A stretch of 64,000 bases of DNA from GCA-2731375 sp964631725 (GTDB taxonomy: Bacteria > Pseudomonadota > Alphaproteobacteria > GCA-2731375). The notes beneath the pieces were generated by a model. That model did no database searches, had not been told where the DNA came from, and saw only the letters and a list, made by a program, of their open reading frames with translations. Position 1 is the first letter of the stretch, and every line of letters starts with the position of its first letter. Position numbers and translations under genes: made by a program. The stretch is from positions 62,001 to 126,000 of the forward strand of contig CAZVYX010000004.1 of the NCBI GenBank assembly GCA_964631725.1, given 5' to 3'. Positions 33,294-42,840 of this stretch are shown here, one piece after another.

Positions 33294-34229
33294 TTATTCC
33301 GGAGTCTCAGGCACCACACTGCGGGCGATTGTCGCATCCAGCGCCTCGAACTCATGATAACGGATGGTGTCGTACAGTTCCGCCCGCGTCTGCATGCGGT
33401 TCAACAATCCCTGGGCGCTGCCCGACGCGGCCAACTCGCCATACAGATCAGCCACCGCATTCGCCGCCATCCGCAGCGAGGATGCGGGCCAAATGACGAT
33501 CTTGCAGCCCAGGGCCTCCAACTCCGCCGCCGTGCGGTAGGGCGTGCGGCCGAATTCAGTCATGTTGGCCAGCACCGGCACCTTGACGGCGTCGGCGAAA
33601 CGGCGGAAATCATCGTCCGCAATCAACGCATCGGGAAAGATAATGTCGGCGCCGGCTTCGACGTACATCTTGGCCCGGCGAATGGCCTCATCCAGGCTTT
33701 CGGCGGCGGCATCGGTGCGGGCGACAATTTGCAAATGGCGCCGGGCGGACACGGCGGCGGCGATCTTGCGGGCCGCATCCTCCGCACTAGCCAACTGCTT
33801 GTCATTCAGATGACCGCATTTCTTCGGCAGGACCTGATCCTCAATCTGCACGGCGGCGGCGCCAGCATCCTCCAACTCGCGGACCAGACGCATGACATTC
33901 AGCGCCTCGCCGTAGCCCGTGTCGCCATCGACGATCAGCGGCAACCCCGTGGCCCGCGCCAGGATGCGCGTGGCACCGCAGAGTTCCTCCATGGTCATCA
34001 CGCCCAGATCGGGCAGCCCCATGGCGGCGGTCAATGCCGCGCCCGAGACATACAGACATTCAAACCCCGTCTTCTTGGCCAAAAGCCCGGACATGCCATC
34101 GTGGGCACCGGGTACGCCGAGAATGCCCGGCCGCGCCACGAGATCCGCCAGCCGCTGCCCCGCCGGAACCGTGTCAGCCCCGCCCGTAAACCAGGTTGAC
34201 TGTTGCGCGGATTGATCACTGTTTGCCAT
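33294..34229 (-). CDS. Isocitrate lyase/PEP mutase-family carbon-carbon lyase
   Basis: A 311-residue TIM-barrel protein of the isocitrate lyase/phosphoenolpyruvate mutase superfamily. The metal-binding GDTGYGEALNVMRLVRELEDAGAAAVQIEDQVLPKKCGHLNDKQL near residues 85-130 includes the KKCGH loop with the catalytic cysteine. Relatives include methylisocitrate lyase, oxaloacetate decarboxylase and 2,3-dimethylmalate lyase. TNPTEF-like details here (VPVLANMTEFGRTPYRTAAELEALG) resemble methylisocitrate-type lyases. The ATG at 34229 follows GGGAGCTTGGTG. The reaction is not decided by context. Confidence 0.88.
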   Translation of the reverse strand: MANSDQSAQQSTWFTGGADTVPAGQRLADLVARPGILGVPGAHDGMSGLLAKKTGFECLYVSGAALTAAMGLPDLGVMTMEELCGATRILARATGLPLIVDGDTGYGEALNVMRLVRELEDAGAAAVQIEDQVLPKKCGHLNDKQLASAEDAARKIAAAVSARRHLQIVARTDAAAESLDEAIRRAKMYVEAGADIIFPDALIADDDFRRFADAVKVPVLANMTEFGRTPYRTAAELEALGCKIVIWPASSLRMAANAVADLYGELAASGSAQGLLNRMQTRAELYDTIRYHEFEALDATIARSVVPETPE

Positions 34230-34275
34230 CACCAAGCTCCCAAAATATCCATTTTCATACCTGTGTCGCGGCCAT

Positions 34276-35415
34276 TTACCGATCTCGGTGCCGTTCAAGA
34301 AACGATACTAACAGGGCGCTGACCGCTTCGGATTGTTCCTGTTGCACCCAATGGCCGGCGCCGGGCAGCAGATGCGGGCCGTCCATCCTGGTGCAGACAT
34401 TGTTCGCCATGGCTTCCAACGCGCCAGGAAGCTGATGGAAGCCCCAATCGGAGGCGCCGGCGATGAAACTAGACGGCACATCAATGGTCCGGCCGGAAAA
34501 TATCTCCAGATCGGCACCAAAACGTCCCGATGTCCGGGCCCGGTACCAGTTCAAACCGCCCTGAAAGCCGGTGCGGGAGAATTCGCCGGTATAGACCGCC
34601 AATTCATCCTCGCTCAGCCAGGTACAGTTCCTGACCGTTTCGGCATCGGGCATTTCCGCCGCCACTGTCTCGGCCATGTTCTGGGCCAGTTCCATGATGT
34701 AATAGGTCGGCATTTTGGCCAGCTCTTCCGCCGTCCAGGCCGACAACGGATAAGGCTTGTTGCCGGCCCAGTCGGCGCTTTTATGGTGGTAGTAGGCCCG
34801 CAGGAAGTCATGCACGCCCTGTGGGCAATCCAACATGTCGCCGTTTGCTTCGGGCGTGGAATAGTACCACTGGTAATGCTTGCGCGGCCTTGCCAAGGCC
34901 GCCAGGGCGGCATGGATGTCCGGCGCCGGCGTATTGTCGGTACTCAATGCCGGCGTGCCACCGAACGGCGCGCTCATCAAGACCACGGCGCGGAAAACAT
35001 CCGGCCGGATCAAGGCGCAATGGGCAGCAACCGGAGAGCCGAAATCATGCCCGACGACCGCGGCGACGGACGAATAACCCAATGCGAAGACCAGCCCCAG
35101 GGCATCCCGGGCCAGGTTCAACATCCGATAGGCTTCCAGATCGGCGCCGTAGCTGCCGTCCCCGCCCGTGGTCCGGCCATAGCCGCGCTGATCCGGCGCG
35201 ACCACGTGATAACCGGCCTGGGCCAGCGGCAGCATGACCTTGCGCCAGCTATAGGCCAATTCGGGGAAACCGTGCAGCAGCAGGACGCAGGGCCGGTCAC
35301 CGCTTTCGTGGCCGGCTTCCAACAGGTGCATATCCAGGCCATTGATGCCCCGAACGAAGCGGGCGCGAATACCCGCGGGCAATGTTTCTGCGTCAAGGCC
35401 GGCAAGATCCTGCAT
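34276..35415 (-). CDS. Alpha/beta-hydrolase, epoxide hydrolase-like
   Basis: A 379-residue alpha/beta-hydrolase. The oxyanion-hole HGFPELAYSWRKV is at 48-60. The nucleophile elbow VGHDFGSPVA holds D124, an aspartate as in epoxide hydrolases and haloalkane dehalogenases rather than serine. The C-terminal PGAGHWVQQEQSEAV supplies the histidine. The cap contains two candidate tyrosines. This points to an epoxide hydrolase that opens an epoxide with water. GGAATGGAAC precedes the ATG at 35415. It is divergent from the MoxR gene. The substrate is unknown. Confidence 0.85.
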   Translation of the reverse strand: MQDLAGLDAETLPAGIRARFVRGINGLDMHLLEAGHESGDRPCVLLLHGFPELAYSWRKVMLPLAQAGYHVVAPDQRGYGRTTGGDGSYGADLEAYRMLNLARDALGLVFALGYSSVAAVVGHDFGSPVAAHCALIRPDVFRAVVLMSAPFGGTPALSTDNTPAPDIHAALAALARPRKHYQWYYSTPEANGDMLDCPQGVHDFLRAYYHHKSADWAGNKPYPLSAWTAEELAKMPTYYIMELAQNMAETVAAEMPDAETVRNCTWLSEDELAVYTGEFSRTGFQGGLNWYRARTSGRFGADLEIFSGRTIDVPSSFIAGASDWGFHQLPGALEAMANNVCTRMDGPHLLPGAGHWVQQEQSEAVSALLVSFLERHRDR

Positions 35416-35576
35416 GTTCCATTCCAATACCGTTGTGTCGCTTCCGGCGGATAATAGCCATTTCAGGGCACAGGTCAGCCAAATCTTGCCGGCCACTTGA
35501 GTTATCGGCGCAGTGGCCCTAAATTGGCGGAAATTCTTCTCCCCCAATCCTCCAAAGATATATGGCGTAGTGAACG

Positions 35577-36425
35577 ATGAAATTTACCGGTACCGACTCC
35601 TATGTAGCAACGGACGACCTGATGATCGCGGTCAACGCGTCCATCACCCTGCAACGGCCCCTGCTGATCAAGGGCGAGCCGGGAACCGGTAAAACGGTTC
35701 TGGCCCATGAAGTGTCCAAGGCCTTGGACAGGCCGCTGATCGAGTGGCACATCAAGTCGACCACCAAGGCGGCCCAGGGCCTTTATGAGTACGACGCGGT
35801 TTCCCGTCTGCGGGATAGCCAGCTTGGCGAGGAAAAGGTGCATGACATCGCCAACTATATCGTGCGCGGCAAATTGTGGGATGCCTTCACGCAACCTGAA
35901 TCGCCGGTGCTCCTGATCGACGAAGTGGATAAGGCGGACATTGAATTCCCCAACGATCTGTTGTTGGAATTGGACCGCATGCAGTTCTTCGTCTACGAGA
36001 CCCAGGAAACCGTCATCGCGCAAAACCGGCCCATCGTGATGATCACCTCGAACAACGAAAAGGAGCTGCCGGACGCTTTCTTGCGCCGTTGCTTCTTCCA
36101 CTACATCCGCTTCCCAGAGCGGGACACGATGCAGGAAATCATTGATGTGCATTATCCCGATATTCAAAAGTCCCTGGTGCGCGAGGCGCTGAATATCTTT
36201 TACGAAGTGCGCGACGTGCCCGGTCTGAAGAAGAAGCCATCGACATCGGAATTGCTGGATTGGCTGAAACTACTGATGTCCGACGACGTCTCGCCGGAGA
36301 TTCTGCGCACCAAGGATCCGAAGAAGCTGATCCCGCCCCTGCACGGCGCCCTGCTGAAGAACGAGCAGGACGTACATCTGTTCGAACGGCTTGCCTTCCT
36401 GGCCCGCCGGGAGCAGGGTAGCTAA
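35577..36425 (+). CDS. MoxR-family AAA+ ATPase
   Basis: A 282-residue AAA+ ATPase. Walker A is GEPGTGKT (33-40), Walker B is LLIDEVDKAD (near 113-122), sensor 1 is MITSNNEKELPDAFLRR and the arginine finger region follows. MoxR proteins act as chaperone-like ATPases with VWA partners in assembly of metalloenzymes or cell-envelope machinery. The next gene, 33 bases downstream, encodes a VWA protein of the CoxE type. In CO-dehydrogenase operons the pair is CoxD/CoxE, but no CO dehydrogenase gene is in this window. Confidence 0.92.
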   Translation: MKFTGTDSYVATDDLMIAVNASITLQRPLLIKGEPGTGKTVLAHEVSKALDRPLIEWHIKSTTKAAQGLYEYDAVSRLRDSQLGEEKVHDIANYIVRGKLWDAFTQPESPVLLIDEVDKADIEFPNDLLLELDRMQFFVYETQETVIAQNRPIVMITSNNEKELPDAFLRRCFFHYIRFPERDTMQEIIDVHYPDIQKSLVREALNIFYEVRDVPGLKKKPSTSELLDWLKLLMSDDVSPEILRTKDPKKLIPPLHGALLKNEQDVHLFERLAFLARREQGS

Positions 36426-36458
36426 GCCGTATTTGTCTGAGCCGCGGGGACCACGCCC

Positions 36459-37637
36459 ATGTTCTTCAATCTATTTTACGAACTGAAATCCGCCAAGGTT
36501 CCGGTCAGCCTGAAGGAATATCTGACCCTGCTGGAGGCCATGTCCCACAATGTGGCGGAGTACAATGTCGAGAATTTTTACTATTTGTCCCGCTCCTGCC
36601 TGGTGAAGGACGAACGTAATCTGGACAAGTTCGACCGGGTCTTCGGTTCCGTCTTCAAGGGGCTGGAACCGCCCGACGAGGGGACAGTCGCCGAAATTCC
36701 CGAAGAATGGCTGCGCAAGTTGACGGAGCTGCATCTGACGGAAGAGGAAAAGGCCGAGATCGAAGCTCTCGGCGGCTGGGAAAAAATCATGGAGGAGCTT
36801 AAAAAGCGCCTCGAAGAACAGGAAAAGCGTCACCAGGGCGGCAGCAAATGGATCGGCACGGGGGGCACGTCGCCCTTTGGGGCCCATGGCTATAACCCCG
36901 AAGGCGTCCGTATCGGGCAGGAGAAATCCCGCCACCGCCGCGCGGTCAAGGTCTGGGACAAGCGGGAATACCGAAATTTCGACGATACCGTCGTCCTCGG
37001 CACCCGCAATATCAAGATCGCCCTGCGCCGTTTGCGCCAGTTTGCCAGACAAGGCGCGCCGGACGAACTGGACATGGACGACACCATTTCCTCCACCGCC
37101 AGGAACGGCGGCTGGATTGATATCAAGATGCGGCCGGAGCGGCGCAACACCGTCAAGGTTTTGCTGCTGCTGGATGTGGGCGGCTCAATGGACGACCATA
37201 TCCGCACCATGGAAGAGTTGTTCTCGGCCACGCGGACGGAGTTCAAGTACCTGGAAAGTTACTATTTCCACAACTGCATGTACGAGAAGGTCTGGAAAGA
37301 CAACCGCCGCCGTCACACGGAACATATTCCGACGGCGCAGTTGCTCAATACCTATGGCCCTGATTGGCGCTTGATTTTTGTCGGCGACGCGACCATGAGC
37401 CCCTACGAGATCGTCTATCCCGGCGGCAGCGTCGAACATTGGAATGAAGAAGCGGGCCAGGTCTGGATGGAACGCATGCTGGGCCATTTCAAGCATTCCT
37501 GTTGGATCAACCCGGTGCCGGAACGCCATTGGGAATACACGCCGTCCCTGCAGATGTTGCAGCAGATCATGGGACACCGCATGTTCGGACTGACCCTGGA
37601 CGGCTTGGACAAGGGCATGCGCAGCCTGAGCAAGTAG
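36459..37637 (+). CDS. CoxE-like VWA-domain protein
   Basis: A 392-residue protein with an N-terminal helical part and a C-terminal von Willebrand A domain. The MIDAS motif reads LLLDVGGSMDDH near residues 236-247. DxGGS replaces the usual DxSxS, which is normal in this subgroup. A charged linker (EKAEIEALGGWEKIMEELKKRLEEQEKRHQGG, residues 92-127) looks coiled-coil. TGGTSPFGAHGYNPEGVRIGQ and FARQGAPDELDMDDTISSTARNGGWIDIKMRPE are shared with VWA partners of MoxR. It follows the MoxR gene by 33 bases, so the two form a MoxR-VWA system. Client unknown. Confidence 0.9.
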   Translation: MFFNLFYELKSAKVPVSLKEYLTLLEAMSHNVAEYNVENFYYLSRSCLVKDERNLDKFDRVFGSVFKGLEPPDEGTVAEIPEEWLRKLTELHLTEEEKAEIEALGGWEKIMEELKKRLEEQEKRHQGGSKWIGTGGTSPFGAHGYNPEGVRIGQEKSRHRRAVKVWDKREYRNFDDTVVLGTRNIKIALRRLRQFARQGAPDELDMDDTISSTARNGGWIDIKMRPERRNTVKVLLLLDVGGSMDDHIRTMEELFSATRTEFKYLESYYFHNCMYEKVWKDNRRRHTEHIPTAQLLNTYGPDWRLIFVGDATMSPYEIVYPGGSVEHWNEEAGQVWMERMLGHFKHSCWINPVPERHWEYTPSLQMLQQIMGHRMFGLTLDGLDKGMRSLSK

Positions 37638-37650
37638 GCCTTGAAATGCC

Positions 37651-39411
37651 TTAGGTCGCCGCGGCCAGGGATGCCGACGGGCGCGGCCGGTGGTCGGCCA
37701 CCCATTGTACAAAAGCATCCGTCGGAATGGGTGGGCTGAAATAGTAGCCCTGCAGTTCGTCACAGCTCAAAGTGTCGAAAAATTGCAACTGCGCCTCCGT
37801 CTCGACACCTTCCACGACAACCTCGATATCCAGGTTTCGCGCCAGATGGACAACGGTGGAGGCGATCATTTCATGTGTCCGGTTGCCTGGAATGCCAACG
37901 ACGAAAAATCGATCCACCTTCAGTTTGTCGACTGGAAACTTGGTCAGGTAGGCGAGCGAGGAATAACCCGTTCCAAAATCATCGATCGAAACCTTTACGC
38001 CTAGCTTGCGCAGCGCCTCCAATGCCTCGGCCACGTTCTCGGCATTTTCGATCACCAGGCCTTCGGTAATTTCGAACTCCAAGACGGCCGGATCAATAGA
38101 GAATTCCTCCGTCGCGGATCGCACCAAGGCCACCAGATCGCCTTTTCGAAACTGTATCGGCGAAATGTTTATTGCCACGGACGATGGGTGAAAACCTTCG
38201 CCGTTCCAGACCGCGATTTGCCGGCAAACGTCCCGCACGATCCAGTCGCCCAGTTCCGCGATCAATCCCGTGGTCTCGGCGATATCAATCAAATCGGCCG
38301 GAAGCGACGGCGCCTGCCCCGGCCGTTGCAGCCGCAGCAAGGCCTCGCAGCCAATGCAATGATGGTCCGAGGCGCGCAACTTGGGCTGATAGTAAAGTTG
38401 AAAGCGTTCTTCCGCGATCGCGGCACGCAATTCCGCCTCCAGGGCCTTGCGCTGCCTTTCCCTGGCGTCCAGGGCATCATCATAGAAGCGAAATGACAGA
38501 CGGCCGGTTTTCTTGGCCTGGTGCAATGCCAGATCAGCATTCTTAAGCAGTTGCTCCTGGTCATGTTGCCCGGACGTCATGGTGTCGATGCCTAGGCTGC
38601 ACGCAATCGTAACCTCGTCGTCGCCAATCTTTATTGGCGCCGACATTTCACGGATAATCTTGCGCGCAATCGCGGTTGCGCTGGTATCGCTTTCCAGATT
38701 GGTTGCGACCACGGCGAATTCATCGCCGCTTAGCCGCGCCACGAAGTCGGTTTCCCGGACGCAGCGGGTTAGTCGCCGCGCGCTTTGAATAAGAACCCGG
38801 TCTCCCACCGCATGGCCATAGGTGTCATTAACCGCCTTGAATTCATGGATATCGACCAGCAACAGGGCAAATGGCTTGTCCGTACGCTGGCATTGCGCCA
38901 CGGCGTCGGCAAGCAGGCGGTCGAATAGGGCGCGGTTGGCCAGCGACGTCAGGGTATCGTATTCGGCCAGCCTTGAAAGTCTCGATTGCACCCGCTTTTG
39001 CTTGATGCTGTAGCGGATCGAACGGGCCAGTTGATCCTTGGACAAATTACCCTTGACCAGATAGTCCATTGCGCCGGCTTCCATTGCCTGCAAGTCGACC
39101 TCGGCATCATCCTGTCCGGTCATCAGGATCATTGCCGCATCGCAATTTCGCAACTCGGATGCCTTGACGATCAACTCCAGGCCGGTGCGGACCCCCAGCC
39201 GGTAGCCAATAAGGGCAACGTCGTGTGAATTGGCTTGCAATTCGGCCATGCCTTCCTTCCAGGTTCCAGCCCGGGAAAGGCGCAAATTGTCACCGTATAT
39301 ATCGGCCAGATAATCAGATGTGGCAGCGCAGTCGGCTTCATCGTGCTCGACCAAGAGGATCCTGGGCGTCAACCTCTTTGCATCCAGTGTGCTGCGGCCT
39401 CTCATTGACAT
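37651..39411 (-). CDS. GGDEF-EAL cyclic-di-GMP protein with degenerate receiver domain
   Basis: A 586-residue signalling protein. A receiver-like domain (17-133) has its acidic pair and K119/K120 region, but the phosphorylated aspartate position is glycine (G69 in DVALIGYRLG). A GGDEF domain follows at 142-310, with SGDEF at 228-232 in place of GGDEF, then an EAL domain at 325-565 with CEALLRL (E356), the DDFGTGYSSL motif and KLDRFF-like segment. The EAL motif looks intact, so phosphodiesterase activity is likely, with the GGDEF domain either weakly active or regulatory. The receiver cannot be phosphorylated normally. It stands alone, divergent from gpt. Confidence 0.9.
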   Translation of the reverse strand: MSMRGRSTLDAKRLTPRILLVEHDEADCAATSDYLADIYGDNLRLSRAGTWKEGMAELQANSHDVALIGYRLGVRTGLELIVKASELRNCDAAMILMTGQDDAEVDLQAMEAGAMDYLVKGNLSKDQLARSIRYSIKQKRVQSRLSRLAEYDTLTSLANRALFDRLLADAVAQCQRTDKPFALLLVDIHEFKAVNDTYGHAVGDRVLIQSARRLTRCVRETDFVARLSGDEFAVVATNLESDTSATAIARKIIREMSAPIKIGDDEVTIACSLGIDTMTSGQHDQEQLLKNADLALHQAKKTGRLSFRFYDDALDARERQRKALEAELRAAIAEERFQLYYQPKLRASDHHCIGCEALLRLQRPGQAPSLPADLIDIAETTGLIAELGDWIVRDVCRQIAVWNGEGFHPSSVAINISPIQFRKGDLVALVRSATEEFSIDPAVLEFEITEGLVIENAENVAEALEALRKLGVKVSIDDFGTGYSSLAYLTKFPVDKLKVDRFFVVGIPGNRTHEMIASTVVHLARNLDIEVVVEGVETEAQLQFFDTLSCDELQGYYFSPPIPTDAFVQWVADHRPRPSASLAAAT

Positions 39412-39666
39412 TGACCTGCCTCAAATGATCCTTTCGCAAATTGGCGCTGATTTCGGCGCCATGCCGTCGGGGCGTTTGCCGCCGGCGATCGTGAATGAAC
39501 AAAAGCGTATTCCATATCGACCGTTGCAGCGCTCCGTTCGACTCCCACTCGGTGCCACTCGCCCAAATACAACCAACGATGTTGCGGACAGTTTCGCCGC
39601 CAGCTGTTAAATTCCAGTAAACGCATAGGTTTCAATGCCGCCGCGAAAACAGTATGAGGCCGCCAA
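39412..39666. other. 255-base gap between the GGDEF-EAL gene and gpt
   Basis: The largest non-coding gap in the window. It must hold the divergent promoters of the cyclic-di-GMP gene and gpt. I see no convincing hairpin, dyad or small gene. Open frames across it lack ribosome-binding sites and have atypical composition. Confidence 0.4.
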
Positions 39667-40161
39667 ATGGAAGACAGCTATAGTAAGGGTTTCCCCGTGT
39701 CATGGGACCAGATGCACCGGGACAGCAAGGCCCTGGCATGGCGCCTGGCGGAAAAGGGCCCTTGGCGCAGTATTGTTTCGGTCACCCGTGGCGGCATGGT
39801 GCCGGCCTGCATCGTTGCCCGCGAGTTGGAGGTACGGCTAGTCGATACAATTTGCGTCAAGACCTACGATCATCAGGACCGGGCGGAGCCGGAGATACTA
39901 AAATCCGTCGCGGATGACGGCGCCGATGTGCTGATCATTGATGATCTGGTCGACACCGGCGCCACCGCCAAGGTGGTTCGTGCCCTGATGCCCAAGGCGC
40001 ACTACGCCACGGTGTATGCCAAGCCGGCGGGACGCGATCTGGTCGACACCTTTGTTACCGAGGTTAGCCAAGACACCTGGATTTTTCTGCCCTGGGACAC
40101 GGAATTGCAATTCGTCCAACCCCTGGTTCACGATGACGTCCGCGCCAATCCGCGGTCATAG
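39667..40161 (+). CDS. gpt: Xanthine(-guanine) phosphoribosyltransferase
   Basis: A 164-residue type I phosphoribosyltransferase. VLIIDDLVDTGATAKVVRAL (residues about 89-108) is the PRPP-binding loop. SVTRGGMVPACIVARELEVRLVDTICVKTYDH is the region that contacts the base and PRPP, and WIFLPWDTELQF closes the C-terminus as in E. coli Gpt. It salvages xanthine and guanine to XMP and GMP. The gene precedes a purine-type ABC transporter on the same strand after 62 bases, giving an import-and-salvage arrangement. Confidence 0.94.
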   Translation: MEDSYSKGFPVSWDQMHRDSKALAWRLAEKGPWRSIVSVTRGGMVPACIVARELEVRLVDTICVKTYDHQDRAEPEILKSVADDGADVLIIDDLVDTGATAKVVRALMPKAHYATVYAKPAGRDLVDTFVTEVSQDTWIFLPWDTELQFVQPLVHDDVRANPRS

Positions 40162-40223
40162 CCTTGCATTCGGCGCCCCGGCGGGTACCAATAGACCAAC
40201 AGGGTGGAGGGGCAGGAAATACC

Positions 40224-41774
40224 ATGGCCGATGACGGCACACCGGCACGTCTGCGATTGCGCGGTATTTCCAAGCAATTCCCCGGTTGTTTGGCAAATGA
40301 TCAAGTCGACTTGAGCCTGGCGCCAGGCGAAATACATGCCCTGCTGGGCGAGAATGGCGCCGGCAAAAGTACCCTGGTCAAAATCATCTACGGCGTTCTA
40401 AAGGCCGATATGGGCGAGCTGTATTGGGACGGCAAGGCGACCGCCATCACCTCCCCCTCCCAAGCCAGGCGCCTGGGTATCGCCATGGTTTTCCAGCATT
40501 TTTCCCTGTTCGAATCCATGACCGTGGCGGAGAACGTCGCCTTGGGGCTGGACGACAGCGCCAACCTGGACAGCCTGTCGGCCCAGGTTGGCGAGATCGG
40601 CCACCGCTATGGCCTGGCATTGCAGCCCGAACGCGTGGTGCATGATCTCTCCGTCGGGGAGCGGCAGCGGGTCGAAATCGTCCGTTGCCTGATGCAGCAT
40701 CCACGCCTGTTGATCATGGACGAGCCTACATCCGTCCTGACCCCCGGCGAAGCGGAGGCGCTATTCATCACGCTGCGGCAACTGGCGGATGAGGGCTGCA
40801 CCATTCTTTATATTTCCCACAAGCTGGAGGAAATACGCACCCTCTGTGACCGCGCCACGGTGATGCGCGGCGGCCGGGTGGTGGCCGAATGCGATCCACG
40901 GCGCGAAACCGCACATGATCTGGCCCGCCTGATGATTGGTGAGGATTTCAGCCTGGCCAACAAGACGGCGGGCGGCACCCTGGGCGCGACGCGGCTGCGG
41001 GTTCAAGGCTTGAACATGGCGGCGGCGGCGATCCACGGCACCGCCATTGCCGATATCGGCTTCGAGGTCGCCGCCGGTGAAATCCTGGGCATCGCGGGCG
41101 TCGCCGGCAACGGGCAAAATACCCTGCTGGCCGCCCTCAGCGGTGAACAGCTTTGCGAACATGCCGATACCATTGGCATTGAAGGCCAGGACGCGGGCCA
41201 TTTGGGACCGCGCCGAAGGCGCCGCCTGGGCCTCGCCTTCGTGCCCGAGGAGCGCCTGGGCCATGGCGCGGTGCCCGAGATGTCGCTGGCCGACAATGCC
41301 CTTCTGACCGGCTATGACCGTCAGGACCTGCTGGCGCGGGGCAGCATCATGTTCTCCCGAACCCGGGATTACGCGCAACGGATCGTACAGTCCTTCCAAG
41401 TCGTCACGGGCGGCATTGGGGCCCATGCGGGTAGCCTGTCGGGCGGTAATCTGCAAAAATTCATAATTGGCCGGGAATTGTTGCAGCAGCCCAAGGTCCT
41501 CGTGGTGGCCCATCCCACCTGGGGAGTGGACGCGGGCGCGGCGGCGGCAATCCATACCGCCTTGCTGGATCTGGCCCGGCAGGGCACGGCCATTTTGGTG
41601 GTCAGTCAGGATCTGGACGAGTTGCTGCACATCAGCGACCGCATCGCCGTCCTGTCGGCCGGGCGCATGTCGGAAACCATGGTAACGGCGGAGGCCGACA
41701 TCGGGCGGATCGGCATGTTGATGGGCGGCCAGGGCAATATTGATGGAGGCGGGCAACGTGCGGCCCAGGCTTGA
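40224..41774 (+). CDS. ABC transporter ATPase, nucleoside/simple-sugar (BmpA-linked) type
   Basis: A 516-residue double ABC ATPase. The first domain has Walker A GENGAGKST (42-50), signature LSVGERQRVEIVRCL and Walker B LLIMDEPTSVLT. The second domain has a degenerate Walker A (GVAGNGQNTLLA) and the signature LSGGNLQKFIIGREL, a pattern seen in the RbsA/NupA class. BMP-family transporters of this kind bring in purine nucleosides. It overlaps the first permease gene and follows gpt. Spacing indicates one operon, ATPase-permease-permease-binding protein. Confidence 0.93.
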   Translation: MADDGTPARLRLRGISKQFPGCLANDQVDLSLAPGEIHALLGENGAGKSTLVKIIYGVLKADMGELYWDGKATAITSPSQARRLGIAMVFQHFSLFESMTVAENVALGLDDSANLDSLSAQVGEIGHRYGLALQPERVVHDLSVGERQRVEIVRCLMQHPRLLIMDEPTSVLTPGEAEALFITLRQLADEGCTILYISHKLEEIRTLCDRATVMRGGRVVAECDPRRETAHDLARLMIGEDFSLANKTAGGTLGATRLRVQGLNMAAAAIHGTAIADIGFEVAAGEILGIAGVAGNGQNTLLAALSGEQLCEHADTIGIEGQDAGHLGPRRRRRLGLAFVPEERLGHGAVPEMSLADNALLTGYDRQDLLARGSIMFSRTRDYAQRIVQSFQVVTGGIGAHAGSLSGGNLQKFIIGRELLQQPKVLVVAHPTWGVDAGAAAAIHTALLDLARQGTAILVVSQDLDELLHISDRIAVLSAGRMSETMVTAEADIGRIGMLMGGQGNIDGGGQRAAQA

Positions 41775-42840
41775 AGCCCGCATCGGTGTTTCTCCCGCCA
41801 TGGTGTACGCCACGCCGGCACTGGCGGTGGCTTTGACCATGGCCTGCGGCTCGATCCTATTTGCCGCCCTGGGACAGAATCCGATCGACGTCCTATACGC
41901 CTTTTTCATCCAGCCCATCTCCAGCGTCTATGGCCTGGCCGAACTGACCGTAAAGGCGACCCCCCTGGTGTTGTGCGCCATCGGCCTGTCGTTTGGCTTT
42001 CGCGCCAATATCTGGAACATCGGGGCCGAAGGCCAATTGACCCTGGGCGCGATCGCCGGCGGCGGTCTGGCACTGTGGGCCGGTGATGACGCCTCCGCCT
42101 GGTTCCTGCCCGCCATGATCGTCGCCAGCCTTTTGGGCGGGGCGGCCTGGGCCGCCATTCCGGCCTACCTAAAGACGCGCTTCAACGCCAACGAGATCCT
42201 GACCTCGTTGATGCTGACCTATGTGGCAATCCTGCTGTTGAGCTATCTGGTGCATGGCCCATGGAAGGATCCCGACGGCTATTCCTTCCCGCAAACCCGG
42301 ATGTTCGCCGACAGCCTGCTATTGCCATTGTTGACCATGGGCACACGGCTGCACCTTGGCGCGCCCATCGCGCTGCTGGTGGCGCTGGCCGCCTGGTGGG
42401 TAATGGCGCGGATGTTTATCGGATTTCAGATCAAGGTGGTGGGTCTGACCCCCGCCGCCGCGGGCCTGGCAGGCTTCTCGGTGCGGCGGTTGACCTGGAT
42501 TACCCTGTTGGCGGGCGGCGCCCTGGCCGGCCTGGCGGGCCTGTTCGAGGTCGCCGGTCCGATCGGACAATTGTTACCTAGCATCTCGCCCGGATATGGC
42601 TTCACCGCCATCATCGTGGCCTTTCTCGGCCGGCTGCATCCACTGGGCATATTGCTGGCCGGCCTGTTGATCGCCCTCTCCTACCTGGGCGGCGAAACGG
42701 TACAGATCGAACTCGGCCTGCCCTTGGCCGTCTCCGGCGTATTTCAGGGCATGTTGCTGTTCTTCCTGCTGGCCGCCGATGTGCTGGTACGATACCGCGT
42801 CCGCTGGGGCCGCACGACACTTGTATCGGAGGCCGGTTGA
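41743..42840 (+). CDS. ABC transporter permease (BmpB/YufP-like)
   Basis: A 365-residue permease with about eight to ten transmembrane helices. FGFRANIWNIGAEGQLTLGAIAGGGLALWAG and AIPAYLKTRFNANEILTSLMLTYVAILLLSYLVHGPW are signature segments of the nucleoside transporter permeases. It overlaps the end of the ATPase gene by 32 bases. The ATG at 41743 is used; a GTG at 41758 preceded by GGAGGCGGG is an alternative. The second permease starts at its stop (TGATG overlap). Confidence 0.9.
   Translation: MEAGNVRPRLEARIGVSPAMVYATPALAVALTMACGSILFAALGQNPIDVLYAFFIQPISSVYGLAELTVKATPLVLCAIGLSFGFRANIWNIGAEGQLTLGAIAGGGLALWAGDDASAWFLPAMIVASLLGGAAWAAIPAYLKTRFNANEILTSLMLTYVAILLLSYLVHGPWKDPDGYSFPQTRMFADSLLLPLLTMGTRLHLGAPIALLVALAAWWVMARMFIGFQIKVVGLTPAAAGLAGFSVRRLTWITLLAGGALAGLAGLFEVAGPIGQLLPSISPGYGFTAIIVAFLGRLHPLGILLAGLLIALSYLGGETVQIELGLPLAVSGVFQGMLLFFLLAADVLVRYRVRWGRTTLVSEAG

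Noticed and set aside
39402..39635. 77-residue minus-strand frame in the gap before gpt
   Set aside because: No ribosome-binding site, overlaps the start of the GGDEF-EAL gene and has no recognisable features.
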